Virus record (IMG/VR): IMGVR_UViG_3300020473_000024
Location: 1-64,000 of that record
DNA length: 64,000 bases
Reading direction: 5' to 3' (one strand)
Source: a virus
A program made the position numbers and the translations under genes. The first letter of the stretch is position 1, and the number at the start of each line of letters is the position of its first letter. Below the pieces are notes generated by a model that saw nothing but the letters and a program-made list of their open reading frames with translations, did not search any database and was not told the DNA's origin. Below are positions 32,550 to 40,695 of the stretch, one piece after another.

Positions 32550-33277
32550 TCATCCTCCTTCATCACCAAGCCATCTTTTAGTAACTGCTTCGCCAATGTT
32601 TTGTAAGTGTATTTGTCAAGAACCTGAGTATTTGCATTTCGTAGAGAGTTTTCAATCTTCTCAAGCAACTCATCTTCTTCGGTGCGGAGTGGACGAAATG
32701 ATTCAGCAAGCCCACTATCGTACTCCAGTTCTGAATAATCCTTATCTCGATATATAGCTCGACAAAGAGCCTCATCATGTCCGACAATAACAACAGGGGC
32801 ACCTGTATTCTTGCACTCAACCGTCGCCCCAACAGGCGGCAACTCACCGCGATTAAACCAATCTCCGTCTGGTTCTTTCGGCTTGTATCGATGGTCGGTA
32901 ATGCGGAAGATTTTGACATCATCCCAACACCAATATCCTACTTCACGAGAACCACAAATTGCCCACCTATCAGTCGAGTAGCAAAACACCGCGACCACCA
33001 AGTAATCAGGCAAATCAGGCTCTTCGCCATTAACCTGATAGTCAACACCCCACTTATAGCCGTTGCACCACCCTAGCTCTTTGGCTACTTGTTCAAATTC
33101 GGTGCGGGTGCAAAAGGTATCACCGCGATTATAAGCTGAACTGGCTTTTTGCGTCCAGTTATATTTACCGCTGTCACTTTTCCATAGGAAATCAAACCCA
33201 CGAATATCAAGATCCGCGTTGCTAGCCAACCCCTTCAAATCCTCAACCGCCTTCTCAATCTTTTCTCGTTCAGTCAT
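32528..33277 (-). CDS. Accessory phage protein with PPVG-type module
   Basis: 249 residues, Trp/Cys/Asp-rich. The region GELPPVGATVECKNTGAPVVIVGHDEALCRAIYRDKDYSELEYDSGLAESFRPLRTEEDELLEKI is a short beta module seen in other prophage proteins, also present in the plus-strand gene at 39925 (KPPVGEICEAYVDDEWQQVKIIQHDG). Start follows AAGGAGAACACA, the shared leader. Function unknown. Confidence 0.55.
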   Translation of the reverse strand: MTEREKIEKAVEDLKGLASNADLDIRGFDFLWKSDSGKYNWTQKASSAYNRGDTFCTRTEFEQVAKELGWCNGYKWGVDYQVNGEEPDLPDYLVVAVFCYSTDRWAICGSREVGYWCWDDVKIFRITDHRYKPKEPDGDWFNRGELPPVGATVECKNTGAPVVIVGHDEALCRAIYRDKDYSELEYDSGLAESFRPLRTEEDELLEKIENSLRNANTQVLDKYTYKTLAKQLLKDGLVMKEDECTAHML

Positions 33278-33287
33278 TGTGTTCTCC

Positions 33288-33668
33288 TTATAACACCAAT
33301 TTACTCATTTCTGAGACAATAAACCACTTAGGTGCTACTAAGATCTGTAACCACTCAATATTAGTGATAACAATAGTAAGTCCTAAACCTATCGCCACTG
33401 CCGAAGCAAGGTTAGCCCCTAGCATATCGTCTGAGCAGTATTCTTCATGCCAACCACCTTTCTTCCAACATTTCCGTAAAATAACTCCACCCACTATAAA
33501 GAAAGGGAGAGATAAAAGGGATAGTAGCAAACTCTCTAGCATAAACCAAGTCATAGCTTGTTGCACAACGTCTGGGATCTGTTCAACAGCCATATCTCCT
33601 GCTTTTCCCAGTCCTTCGATGATCTTTGTTAAGAATTGGTTTAAAGCTTCTTGTAATTTTTCGTTCAT
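33288..33668 (-). CDS. Multi-pass membrane protein, holin-like
   Basis: 126 residues. An amphipathic N-terminal helix (LQEALNQFLTKIIEGLGKAGDMAVEQIPDVVQQAMTW) leads into hydrophobic helices at about 42-64 and 86-103. This layout is seen in small phage proteins annotated as holins. It is far from the endolysin and spanin genes, so the lysis role is uncertain. Confidence 0.45.
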   Translation of the reverse strand: MNEKLQEALNQFLTKIIEGLGKAGDMAVEQIPDVVQQAMTWFMLESLLLSLLSLPFFIVGGVILRKCWKKGGWHEEYCSDDMLGANLASAVAIGLGLTIVITNIEWLQILVAPKWFIVSEMSKLVL

Positions 33669-33677
33669 AAGTCCTCC

Positions 33678-34124
33678 TTAAAAATGGTATTCAAACTCAT
33701 CTTGTAGATCTTGGTTATAAAAATTAGTTAGATCGGATCTAACTTCATTAGGATCGTAGATAGGGAGAGGGTAATCTCCCTCTCCTGTCTGGAACTGTTT
33801 TAAGTAGTTTACCATATTACAATATTGATCTTCGTTGGTTACAAACATCCTGCTGAAATCATCTCCCTCTCTTCCAGCATTTTGAATAGCCATAACGGGG
33901 ATACCTTCGAACCACACTGTAGCTAATATCCAAACCCGTCTACCATCGTAACAATGGTTTTTAATATAGCGAATCTCTACCTTTTTGTTAGGGTCTTCGT
34001 AAACTTCCCACTCGTAAGGGTCAAAACTATCGGGAAGGTAGCTGTAGCCATGCCCCGTGAGTACGGTGAAGTGGTGATCAATCTCTTTAGGTGGCATCTC
34101 GTACAATTCGTTAAGTGTATTCAT
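33678..34124 (-). CDS. Hypothetical protein, 148 aa
   Basis: ATG 34124 (MNTLNELYEMP) is chosen; AGGAG lies about 9 bases upstream. Mixed alpha/beta, aromatic- and Asp-rich soluble protein (GHGYSYLPDSFDPYEWEVYED, then a strand pair VWILATVWFEGIPVMAI). It is the first gene after the leftward promoter at 34172-34199. Not recognised. Confidence 0.55.
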   Translation of the reverse strand: MNTLNELYEMPPKEIDHHFTVLTGHGYSYLPDSFDPYEWEVYEDPNKKVEIRYIKNHCYDGRRVWILATVWFEGIPVMAIQNAGREGDDFSRMFVTNEDQYCNMVNYLKQFQTGEGDYPLPIYDPNEVRSDLTNFYNQDLQDEFEYHF

Positions 34125-34171
34125 AACACAATCTCCTGTATAATAAATAATCAATATGTCAATTTGCAACA

Positions 34172-34199
34172 ATAATACCACACCCTCTCAGCCTGTCAA
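34172..34199 (-). promoter_or_regulatory. Leftward sigma70-type promoter
   Basis: TTGACA (34194-34199), 16-base spacer, TATTAT (34172-34177) on the minus strand. It faces away from the rightward promoter at 34223-34250, forming a divergent control region for the two large early operons. Confidence 0.8.
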
Positions 34200-34222
34200 G
34201 TAAAATTTTATAATAAATATTG

Positions 34223-34250
34223 TTGACAATGTTCTCCTAGTGAGTATTAT
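34223..34250 (+). promoter_or_regulatory. Rightward sigma70-type promoter
   Basis: TTGACA (34223-34228), 16-base spacer, TATTAT (34245-34250). The transcript would start near 34257 and begin with the SD of the 81-residue gene at 34287. Confidence 0.8.
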
Positions 34251-34286
34251 ATACCTCTCGATTGTGAGACAACTTAGGAGATGTAC

Positions 34287-34532
34287 ATGACTGAACAAAA
34301 ACTACAAACAATTCTATTAGCTATCCAGTGTGTTGGAGAAGGGAAAGACTTACAAGAACATATCGAACAAGTATTGGACAAACACACTGATCCAGAAGAT
34401 GTAGCTGAACTGATTAATTATGTAAAACCTAAACTAGAACAAAACTTACCATTTATGATCCATCATTACTGGTCTGTTGTTTACAACACAGCTGTTGTTT
34501 GGAGAATCGAAAACTCCTCAAACCAATTCTAA
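34287..34532 (+). CDS. Hypothetical protein, first gene of rightward operon
   Basis: 81 residues from ATG 34287, 8 bases after AGGAG; an ATG at 34281 would touch the SD. Helical protein (EQKLQTILLAIQCVGEGKDLQEHIEQVLD). It is first in the transcript from the strong promoter 34223, suggesting an early host-takeover protein, but the sequence alone does not show its function. Confidence 0.6.
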   Translation: MTEQKLQTILLAIQCVGEGKDLQEHIEQVLDKHTDPEDVAELINYVKPKLEQNLPFMIHHYWSVVYNTAVVWRIENSSNQF

Positions 34533-34542
34533 GACGTTTTCT

Positions 34543-34575
34543 CCCCTCACCCTAAGCCAACACACAGGGTGGGGG
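34543..34575 (+). terminator. GC-rich hairpin after the first rightward gene
   Basis: CCCCTCACCCT (34543-34553) pairs with AGGGTGGGGG (34566-34575) with one bulged T. No long T run follows, so it may stall or protect RNA rather than end transcription. A second inverted repeat, AACACC...GGTGTT, lies about 35 bases downstream. Confidence 0.5.
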
Positions 34576-34686
34576 TGGATATCCTCACCACAAGCTTGTT
34601 TAACACCTTAAAATTAACTTAATGGTGTTCTGTTTGGGTAGAAAAACAAAACTAGATCCAGACAGAAAAATTATTAGAAAAAGATC

Positions 34687-34715
34687 TTGACATAAGGATC
34701 ATTTTCTGATACCCT
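34687..34715 (+). promoter_or_regulatory. Probable sigma70 promoter with weak -10
   Basis: TTGACA (34687-34692), 17-base spacer, TACCCT (34710-34715). It lies ahead of an alternating TA tract and an unusually pyrimidine-rich leader before the membrane-protein gene at 34829. Confidence 0.6.
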
Positions 34716-34721
34716 ATTAAT

Positions 34722-34828
34722 TATATATTATATATATATATATATATTAGATCTTTCTTTTTCTTTTATTTATTTTCTTTTTGGTACTTTTTCTTTGTTT
34801 GTTTTTCTTTTTCTTTCTAGGAGGATTT
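34722..34828 (+). repeat. (TA)n tract followed by a U-rich 5' leader
   Basis: About 27 bases of alternating TA (34722-34748), then ~70 bases nearly free of purines made of TTTCTTT-like words (34750-34820) up to the SD GGAGG. Part of the intergenic stretch 34533-34828, which holds no gene. It would be an unstructured U-rich leader on the mRNA. Confidence 0.7.
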
Positions 34829-35176
34829 ATGAGTAATATTTTAAAGGCTATCTACCCACCTTTGTTGATAGCTACATTTTTCTTAGTGATGTCTTGTTTT
34901 CACTTAATATTCCTGTTTGGTTATTTTGTGATGGTGCTTGACATCTCTGCTAGATCTAAAGAATACACCTACTTGACAAGGACAGGTGATGTACGCTATG
35001 CTAAAAGAAAGATGAGAGCCAGCTGGTGTGGTAGAACAGCGGCAGTAGCGGCTATTCCAGAGATGCGTGAGTGGTATTATCAGAAGGGTTATCGGTGGTG
35101 GCACATCCTCCCTGAAGGATTCCCTTTGGTGTTCCTAAAACCAGCTTTCTGGAAAACTGTGATTGGGATTAAGTAG
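34829..35176 (+). CDS. Membrane protein, 115 aa
   Basis: ATG 34829 is preceded by AGGAGG. Hydrophobic segments at about 8-36 form one or two helices, followed by a basic soluble domain (TGDVRYAKRKMRASW..RTAAVAAI). Unknown. Confidence 0.55.
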   Translation: MSNILKAIYPPLLIATFFLVMSCFHLIFLFGYFVMVLDISARSKEYTYLTRTGDVRYAKRKMRASWCGRTAAVAAIPEMREWYYQKGYRWWHILPEGFPLVFLKPAFWKTVIGIK

Positions 35177-35187
35177 GAGATATAATT

Positions 35188-35958
35188 ATGCAATATAGTG
35201 GTATAAAAATTCATGTACCAACACCAGAAATCAGCGAGTTGGTGCAACAGAAGTTGTTTGAGGAAGGGTGTCGGTGGTACACTGGAGGCGGTGTGAAACA
35301 TACTTGCTCACATTATCTAATTGTTGATAGTTCTTACACCATCTTTCATTGTGGTGATGACAGGGAGTTTTTTCTTAATAAATCAGAAGAAAAGCAAGTA
35401 CACTACCTTCAAGTGTTGACAGGAGATGACGCTGGAGAATTGTTTACCTATGTAGGTGAGGGTAGGGTTTACTATTATCTAGGCGACTATGCTTATTGGG
35501 TAGGTGGAGGAGAACTTAGAAACACTCACTGGGGCGGCATCCATCGTTTCAGTCAGGTAGAGGCATATCTAATAGATGTTAACGAAAACAGAATAACTGA
35601 GGAGGATAGTTGTATGGGAAGTGAGGTTAATGAAATGCCTGAATTAGAGGCTGGTAAACATGTTGTTAAAATTAGATATAGTTACGAAGATGACGGTAGA
35701 TTTTACTTGGTATTAGAGAACAAAATGGGACAACTTTATGGTAAAGTAATTAATTCTCAGGAGGACTGGACAAGTAATCTTTTTGGTAATGGTTTAATTC
35801 TAGAAGTTCATTCACTGCCCTTATCAGGCTATAATTCTTTCAAGCCAAACAGTTATAACGAATCCACCCTAATCTGGCAACGAAATCCTAATGCAAAGCG
35901 TAAGGCTGAGATTGAGAAACAGATCGAGGAATTACAGAAAGAATTGGAGAGTTTATGA
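35188..35958 (+). CDS. Hypothetical phage protein with C-terminal coiled coil
   Basis: 256 residues. The N-terminus (MQYSGIKIHVPTPEISELVQ..LFEEGCRWYTGG) follows a pattern common in small phage proteins; the middle is beta-rich with YYYLGDYAYWVGGG; the last 25 residues form a charged helix (AKRKAEIEKQIEELQKELESL). The stop overlaps the helicase start by 4 bases (ATGA). Function unknown. Confidence 0.5.
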   Translation: MQYSGIKIHVPTPEISELVQQKLFEEGCRWYTGGGVKHTCSHYLIVDSSYTIFHCGDDREFFLNKSEEKQVHYLQVLTGDDAGELFTYVGEGRVYYYLGDYAYWVGGGELRNTHWGGIHRFSQVEAYLIDVNENRITEEDSCMGSEVNEMPELEAGKHVVKIRYSYEDDGRFYLVLENKMGQLYGKVINSQEDWTSNLFGNGLILEVHSLPLSGYNSFKPNSYNESTLIWQRNPNAKRKAEIEKQIEELQKELESL

Positions 35959-37622
35959 GTGAGTTGATTAATCCTTTCGAGTACCCACCTACAGCACAAC
36001 AAATCGATTGTGTTAATAAGGTGCTGGGTAATCGAGTGGTAAAAATAGACGCGATCGCTGGTTCTGGAAAAACTAGCTCCCTTGAGTTGGTTGCTCATAA
36101 CTTAAAACAAAAGAGTCTCTACCTTACATTCTCCAAAGTTTTGGTTGAAGAGGCTAAAGATAGATTCCCACCTTGGGTGGAGTGCCGTACTATTCACTCT
36201 TTAGCTTTTCGGGCTGAGGGGAGGTTCTATTCTCATAAGCTTAATCGTCCTGACGGGAAGTATAAAAATGTTGCCGCTACAGGCAAGGAGATTGCTGATT
36301 TCTTTAAAATGCGCCCTGTCATGGTGGAAGAAGGGATCATTCTGAGCACAGCGTGGTTAGGTCTTATGGTGAAAAAGACTCTTGCTAAATATGAAGCGAG
36401 TGCTGATGAGTACATCTTAGATAAACACCTCCCTAAAAAGGATATTCAGGATAAGCTCAATACAGTGAAAGCGAAGGTTAAAAATAAAGAGAGTTTGGAT
36501 ATCTTTACAAAGATACATGACGGTATTTTGAAGTATGCTGGACAGTTATGGGAGGAGCGTATAAATCCTGATAGTGACGTGCTTATCACGCATGACACTT
36601 ACGTTAAGATGTTTGCTCTAACACAACCTTATCTAGATTATGATGTTATTTACATTGATGAGGCTCAGGATGTGTCTGAGGTTATGCTGTCTATCGTCAA
36701 GAATCAAGATCATGCTAAACTGGTCTTTGTAGGAGATAGAGACCAGAACATCTACTCTTGGAGGCATAGTATTAATGCTATGGCTGAAGTGGATTGTGTT
36801 CATGGGGAACTCACACAGTCATTCCGATATGGCAAAGAACTTGCTGATATTGCCAGTAAAATTCTCGGTGGTAGAGAAGTGAAAGGGTTTGATAAGGTAG
36901 ACACTAAAGTTGATTTTAGTGGCTTGATTAAGAACGATAAGTACACCAAAATCTTTAGAACCAATGGTGCTCTTCTATCTTCGGCTCTAAAGCTAATCCA
37001 AGAAGGAAAGCGTTTGAACATAGAAACAGACCTCGGTGAGTTTATCGTTATGTTGAAGTCGGCTAAGGCTTTATTCAAAGGAAAGCTCAATCAAGTTAAA
37101 CATGAGGAGATCCTGCCTTATTTGAGCTGGGCTGAGTTTGTAGAAGAGGCTGAAAATGATCCCTCGCTAGAGCGTATTGCGTCTATTGTTGAAGCCAACA
37201 AAGCAGACCACTACTTAGCTGTCCTCCGTAAACATAAGAATGTCACAAATCCTGACATTATTTTTGTAACAGCGCACAAAGCAAAAGGGCGAGAGTTTTC
37301 CAACGTCATACTAGCAGAAGATTTTAACGATGGGTATGAGGATGGTGTTTATAAGGGCTTATCTGAGGAAGAGAAACGTCTACTCTACGTAGCGGCAACA
37401 CGCGCCATTGATAATCTTGAGTACAATGAAGCTGTGGCTAACATCATAGCTGGTATTGAGACAGAGGCTAGTAAAATGTCTCATAATACGCTTCCCGTAG
37501 GTATTACAGTAACGCCAGTGAGTAATTATGACTGGAATCCTTTTAAACTACCTCATCCTAAGGGTGAGATGGCTCAGGATGCTATGGAGAGAGCTTTTTC
37601 GGAAGAAGAATCATTTTTATAA
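35955..37622 (+). CDS. Superfamily 1 DNA helicase (UvrD/Fbh1-like)
   Basis: 555 residues. SF1A motifs in order: I AIAGSGKT (~33-40), II YIDEAQDV, III VGDRDQNIYSWRHS, IV-V TAHKAKGREFSNVI, VI RLLYVAATRA. This set marks a 3'-5' helicase of the UvrD/Rep group, nearest to Fbh1-like forms; a T4 Dda-type role at phage forks or in recombination is likely. Residues 105-215 carry the 1B/2B insertion. Coupled to the preceding gene by ATGA. Confidence 0.9.
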   Translation: MSELINPFEYPPTAQQIDCVNKVLGNRVVKIDAIAGSGKTSSLELVAHNLKQKSLYLTFSKVLVEEAKDRFPPWVECRTIHSLAFRAEGRFYSHKLNRPDGKYKNVAATGKEIADFFKMRPVMVEEGIILSTAWLGLMVKKTLAKYEASADEYILDKHLPKKDIQDKLNTVKAKVKNKESLDIFTKIHDGILKYAGQLWEERINPDSDVLITHDTYVKMFALTQPYLDYDVIYIDEAQDVSEVMLSIVKNQDHAKLVFVGDRDQNIYSWRHSINAMAEVDCVHGELTQSFRYGKELADIASKILGGREVKGFDKVDTKVDFSGLIKNDKYTKIFRTNGALLSSALKLIQEGKRLNIETDLGEFIVMLKSAKALFKGKLNQVKHEEILPYLSWAEFVEEAENDPSLERIASIVEANKADHYLAVLRKHKNVTNPDIIFVTAHKAKGREFSNVILAEDFNDGYEDGVYKGLSEEEKRLLYVAATRAIDNLEYNEAVANIIAGIETEASKMSHNTLPVGITVTPVSNYDWNPFKLPHPKGEMAQDAMERAFSEEESFL

Positions 37623-37651
37623 CCCTGCACATAATCTTAGGTAGGTGTTTT

Positions 37652-37852
37652 ATGAAAATTATAGATGTTCTTTTAGCTGTGTTCTTTGGTCTTGATGGTG
37701 CAGAAGATGTGGTAACTGCATTGGAATCAGATCCAACCACTGCTTTCATTGATAATAATGTTAATTTATGTGAAAATATTCAAATAGATCTTGACACCGA
37801 GTGTTTGTTTGAATATGATAACTACTCTATTAACTGTGAGGAGGAATTATGA
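37652..37852 (+). CDS. Hypothetical acidic protein, 66 aa
   Basis: A short hydrophobic start (IIDVLLAVFFGL) is followed by an acidic polar tail (NVNLCENIQIDLDTECLFEYD). Possibly membrane-associated. Stop overlaps the next ATG by 4 bases. Unknown. Confidence 0.5.
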   Translation: MKIIDVLLAVFFGLDGAEDVVTALESDPTTAFIDNNVNLCENIQIDLDTECLFEYDNYSINCEEEL

Positions 37853-38298
37853 GCGATAATACAATTATGTTAATTTTTATAGGGATTTGGGCTGTTAACT
37901 TCCTAATCCCTACTCTAGTGTTTTTAGGAGAAGCTTGGATCAGTTACACTTTCCGAAAAGAAAAAGGAGATCTGTTTACTAAGATCCAGAAATTAAAATA
38001 TAACTTTGTGAGACCGAGGTTTTTTGATAAAGGGGATGCAGGGTTTAGCTGGTTTTTGTTTGACGGAGTTCTAGGCGTTATCTTAATGGCGTTTGCAGGG
38101 GGTATTACAGCAAAAGCTGGTTTCGGATGGATTCTTGTGATAGTTATGCTTGTTGGTATTATCTATATCCCACGCTTTTTGGTTGACATCACTAAATCTC
38201 TTGCCTATAATCGTAAGACAGGCGAGGCTGAACGCCTAGACAAGTTACAGAAAGAGATTGAAGAAATTAAGGCTCGACAAAATGAACGGAGTTATTAA
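37849..38298 (+). CDS. Multi-pass membrane protein, 149 aa
   Basis: Hydrophobic helices at about 7-29, 66-87 and 92-112, with a basic loop (YTFRKEKGDLFTKIQKLK) and a charged C-terminal helix (EAERLDKLQKEIEEIKARQNE). Unknown. Confidence 0.55.
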   Translation: MSDNTIMLIFIGIWAVNFLIPTLVFLGEAWISYTFRKEKGDLFTKIQKLKYNFVRPRFFDKGDAGFSWFLFDGVLGVILMAFAGGITAKAGFGWILVIVMLVGIIYIPRFLVDITKSLAYNRKTGEAERLDKLQKEIEEIKARQNERSY

Positions 38299-38437
38299 AA
38301 CTAGTTTAGCATTTCTTGGAGGAGCTGTTGTGATATACAGCTTCTATTTATTCTTTAAAATTGTATTGCCTTTCTTACTAATCACTGGTACAGTGGGGTT
38401 GATTGGCTACACGTATTTCAAATACTGGAGGAAATAA
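38282..38437 (+). CDS. Small two-helix membrane protein, 51 aa
   Basis: ATG 38282 lies within the end of the previous gene. The product MNGVIKTSLAFLGGAVVIYS... has two hydrophobic helices and a basic end (YTYFKYWRK), a holin-like plan. The next gene starts one base after its stop. Unknown. Confidence 0.55.
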   Translation: MNGVIKTSLAFLGGAVVIYSFYLFFKIVLPFLLITGTVGLIGYTYFKYWRK

Positions 38438-38438
38438 T

Positions 38439-39749
38439 ATGGAACTTAAGATGGGAGATTTTATTCGTACATACAAGAAGAGTTACGAAGAAGTGGAGAG
38501 CTTCTGGAAAGCTATTCAAGAAGCTGGTTGTGAGCGAGGTGAAGGGATGGAAGAACTTGAATACTTCGATGATTATGGAGACATCCTCGTATGGGATGAC
38601 GATAATACAACCTATTTTATTGATCAAGACTGTAGAACAGGTCATCGTTATCGTGATGTAACAGATGAGTTCTTTTCAGAAGAAAATACCACCAACTCTG
38701 ACCATGAGGACATGCGTGTAGTGGTTTACTACACAGATGGGTCTAGCTACACTAACAAGCAAGTGGAAGAGGTAGACGTAGACCAGAGTAAGATGTTTAT
38801 TAAAATCGCTCCTCAGGGATCTCTTCTAAGCACTGAGAAACTAGAGGCTGGTGTACAGCTACACAAAAGCATTCAAGAGCTGAGTAAGACTGTTGAGATT
38901 GACTTAGAACATGTTGCTGGTTACTGCGTTATGCGTAAGAAGAGTAAAAATGACATGTGGGCTAAATCCTTCTTTCCATTAAAACCTACTTTCAGTGTAG
39001 AGGCTAGTGTATCTGGTTTGAAAGAGAATAAAGACAAACCTTATATGTTCACTGGGCTTAACAGTGTTTTAGGATTTCCTAAACACGAGCTTCAAGTAAT
39101 TGGTTCTGGTGGAGAAGGGAAGAGTCTTATTGATGAAGCCCTTCTATTAGAAGGTGTGGCTTTCCAAACTTTGATGGATTTAATCAGCAACCCTTCCAAT
39201 TCTACGGGAGCTGGATCTGGATTTAGCCCTAACCTTACGTTAGATAACTATGTTCCAAAGGAAGAGGACATTGTTATTAACGATAAGCTAACTATGGTTG
39301 AATATAAAAAGTGGTGGAAGGTTTGCTTGGATAACGGGTTCACACCAATGTTTAATGAAATCCCTTCTACTAAGAAAAAGTTTGAGGTTACTTGCCTGAG
39401 AGGAGGTAAGATCATGAGTTCAGAGATGAGATATCATACCACCCATCGTGATGTAACACATCTGTTTACAGGGGATTCTGGAGAGGTAGGCACAGATGAA
39501 GGTGTAAAAGCAACAGCTGGTTACACTTTGGCTGATGGCTCAGATAGTGGTGAGTATTATATCGGTGATAAGTTTATTGTCATTGATTCCAGCACCTTCA
39601 GCCTACAAAGTGTTGTCTCTTTATATGGAGATGATAGATCTAGTTGTCCTTTATTCAAACTAGAGGAAGGTCATACAGACCACGACTGTTGTAATGGAGA
39701 TTTAGGGGCTTATGAAGCATGGGAAAACCTAATCCCTCTCACAAAGTAA
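38439..39749 (+). CDS. Hypothetical phage protein with repeated beta modules
   Basis: 436 residues from ATG 38439 (SD GGAGG). Acidic, mixed protein: an N-terminal DUF-like part (FIRTYKKSYEEVESFWKAIQEAG...WDDDNTTYFID), a central 140-290 segment, and a C-terminal module (GEYYIGDKFIVIDSSTFSLQSVVSLYGDDRSSCPLFKLEEG) that recurs in many phage hypothetical proteins. It is followed by a terminator/promoter element. Unknown function. Confidence 0.5.
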   Translation: MELKMGDFIRTYKKSYEEVESFWKAIQEAGCERGEGMEELEYFDDYGDILVWDDDNTTYFIDQDCRTGHRYRDVTDEFFSEENTTNSDHEDMRVVVYYTDGSSYTNKQVEEVDVDQSKMFIKIAPQGSLLSTEKLEAGVQLHKSIQELSKTVEIDLEHVAGYCVMRKKSKNDMWAKSFFPLKPTFSVEASVSGLKENKDKPYMFTGLNSVLGFPKHELQVIGSGGEGKSLIDEALLLEGVAFQTLMDLISNPSNSTGAGSGFSPNLTLDNYVPKEEDIVINDKLTMVEYKKWWKVCLDNGFTPMFNEIPSTKKKFEVTCLRGGKIMSSEMRYHTTHRDVTHLFTGDSGEVGTDEGVKATAGYTLADGSDSGEYYIGDKFIVIDSSTFSLQSVVSLYGDDRSSCPLFKLEEGHTDHDCCNGDLGAYEAWENLIPLTK

Positions 39750-39765
39750 ATAAGATCTAAATAAT

Positions 39766-39807
39766 AAGCTCATGTCTCTTGACATGGGCTTTTTCTTTAT
39801 GTATGCT
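39766..39807 (+). promoter_or_regulatory. Composite terminator/promoter element
   Basis: AAGCTCATGT (39766-39775) pairs with ACATGGGCTT (39782-39791) followed by a T run: a terminator. Within its loop and right arm TTGACA (39779-39784), then 17 bases and TATGCT (39802-39807), forms a promoter. Upstream transcription ends as the next unit begins. Confidence 0.8.
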
Positions 39808-39837
39808 TTGTGTATATTAATCATCTAGGAGAATACA

Positions 39838-39909
39838 ATGATACAATTTAGTAAAAGATTTTTACCATCTGAAGATATGTTTGTCAAACAGAGTGTTGGG
39901 ATTAAATAA
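39838..39909 (+). CDS. Very small ORF, 23 aa
   Basis: ATG 39838 with AGGAG 7 bases upstream; MIQFSKRFLPSEDMF followed by VKQSVGIK. It is the first reading frame from the promoter at 39779-39807, 15 bases before the next gene, and could be a leader peptide. Confidence 0.4.
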   Translation: MIQFSKRFLPSEDMFVKQSVGIK

Positions 39910-39924
39910 TCAGAGGAATAAACT

Positions 39925-40398
39925 ATGAAAGAATATAGTTATGAGATGAGTAAGTATTTACCTGACGATTGTATTATTCGAGCATATTATTCGTCACAGA
40001 TTAATACGAATAAAAAGATAGGAAAGGCTAAAGACTTAGTACGTTGCGGATTAACTTCGTTCAAGATAGTAGATGACAGATTCTCCAACTATAGCAGAGA
40101 TACAGGTGAATCTTGGTATGACAACTTTGAAAAACCTCCTGTCGGGGAAATCTGTGAAGCGTATGTTGATGATGAATGGCAACAGGTTAAAATCATCCAG
40201 CACGATGGTGAGAATGTTGTATTCTCAGTTGACGGTAGAGATGGTGTTGAGTACAGAACATTGGGTTCATTGTTGTTATATCGTCCTGAATCTAAGGATC
40301 TATTTACAAGTTTGCACGATATGTTGGGACAAGAAGGTGTTGAAAATGTGGACATATTGGCTAACAAGATCAACAAGTTGGTCAAGCGGTATTATTAA
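39925..40398 (+). CDS. Hypothetical protein with PPVG-type module
   Basis: 157 residues. The segment FEKPPVGEICEAYVDDEWQQ..VKIIQHDGENVVFSVDG resembles the PPVG module of the minus-strand gene at 32528-33277. N-terminal part basic. SD AGAGGAA. Unknown. Confidence 0.5.
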   Translation: MKEYSYEMSKYLPDDCIIRAYYSSQINTNKKIGKAKDLVRCGLTSFKIVDDRFSNYSRDTGESWYDNFEKPPVGEICEAYVDDEWQQVKIIQHDGENVVFSVDGRDGVEYRTLGSLLLYRPESKDLFTSLHDMLGQEGVENVDILANKINKLVKRYY

Positions 40399-40430
40399 GG
40401 AAAAATTACTCTAACTGTGGGAGGTAGTAT

Positions 40431-40652
40431 ATGACTAAAGTGATCAAAGTAGACTTTTTAAACAAATGTAGAGAAGGAGAATATGAGTATTCCCGTTATC
40501 TCTGCCACGTATGTGACAATCGCTATGAATATGACAGTCGTACCGACAAACCAGAGGATAAGATGCCCTACGTTAAGGTGCAACTACCTAAGCTGGGTAA
40601 GACAGTTAATATTTGTAAGTGCTGTGCTAACACACTCCACAGTTTATTCTAA
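40431..40652 (+). CDS. Small zinc-finger-like protein
   Basis: 73 residues with CHVC (25-28) and CKCC (62-65) separated by a 33-residue basic/aromatic stretch, a four-cysteine zinc site. SD GGGAGG. It closes its transcription unit before the terminator at 40664. Confidence 0.55.
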   Translation: MTKVIKVDFLNKCREGEYEYSRYLCHVCDNRYEYDSRTDKPEDKMPYVKVQLPKLGKTVNICKCCANTLHSLF

Positions 40653-40663
40653 CATCCTTTTAC

Positions 40664-40695
40664 AAAGCCCTCTGAATTATCCAAGAGGGCTTTTT
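40664..40695 (+). terminator. Rho-independent terminator
   Basis: AAAGCCCTC (40664-40672) pairs with GAGGGCTTT (40685-40693), followed by TTTTT-rich sequence. Confidence 0.9.
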
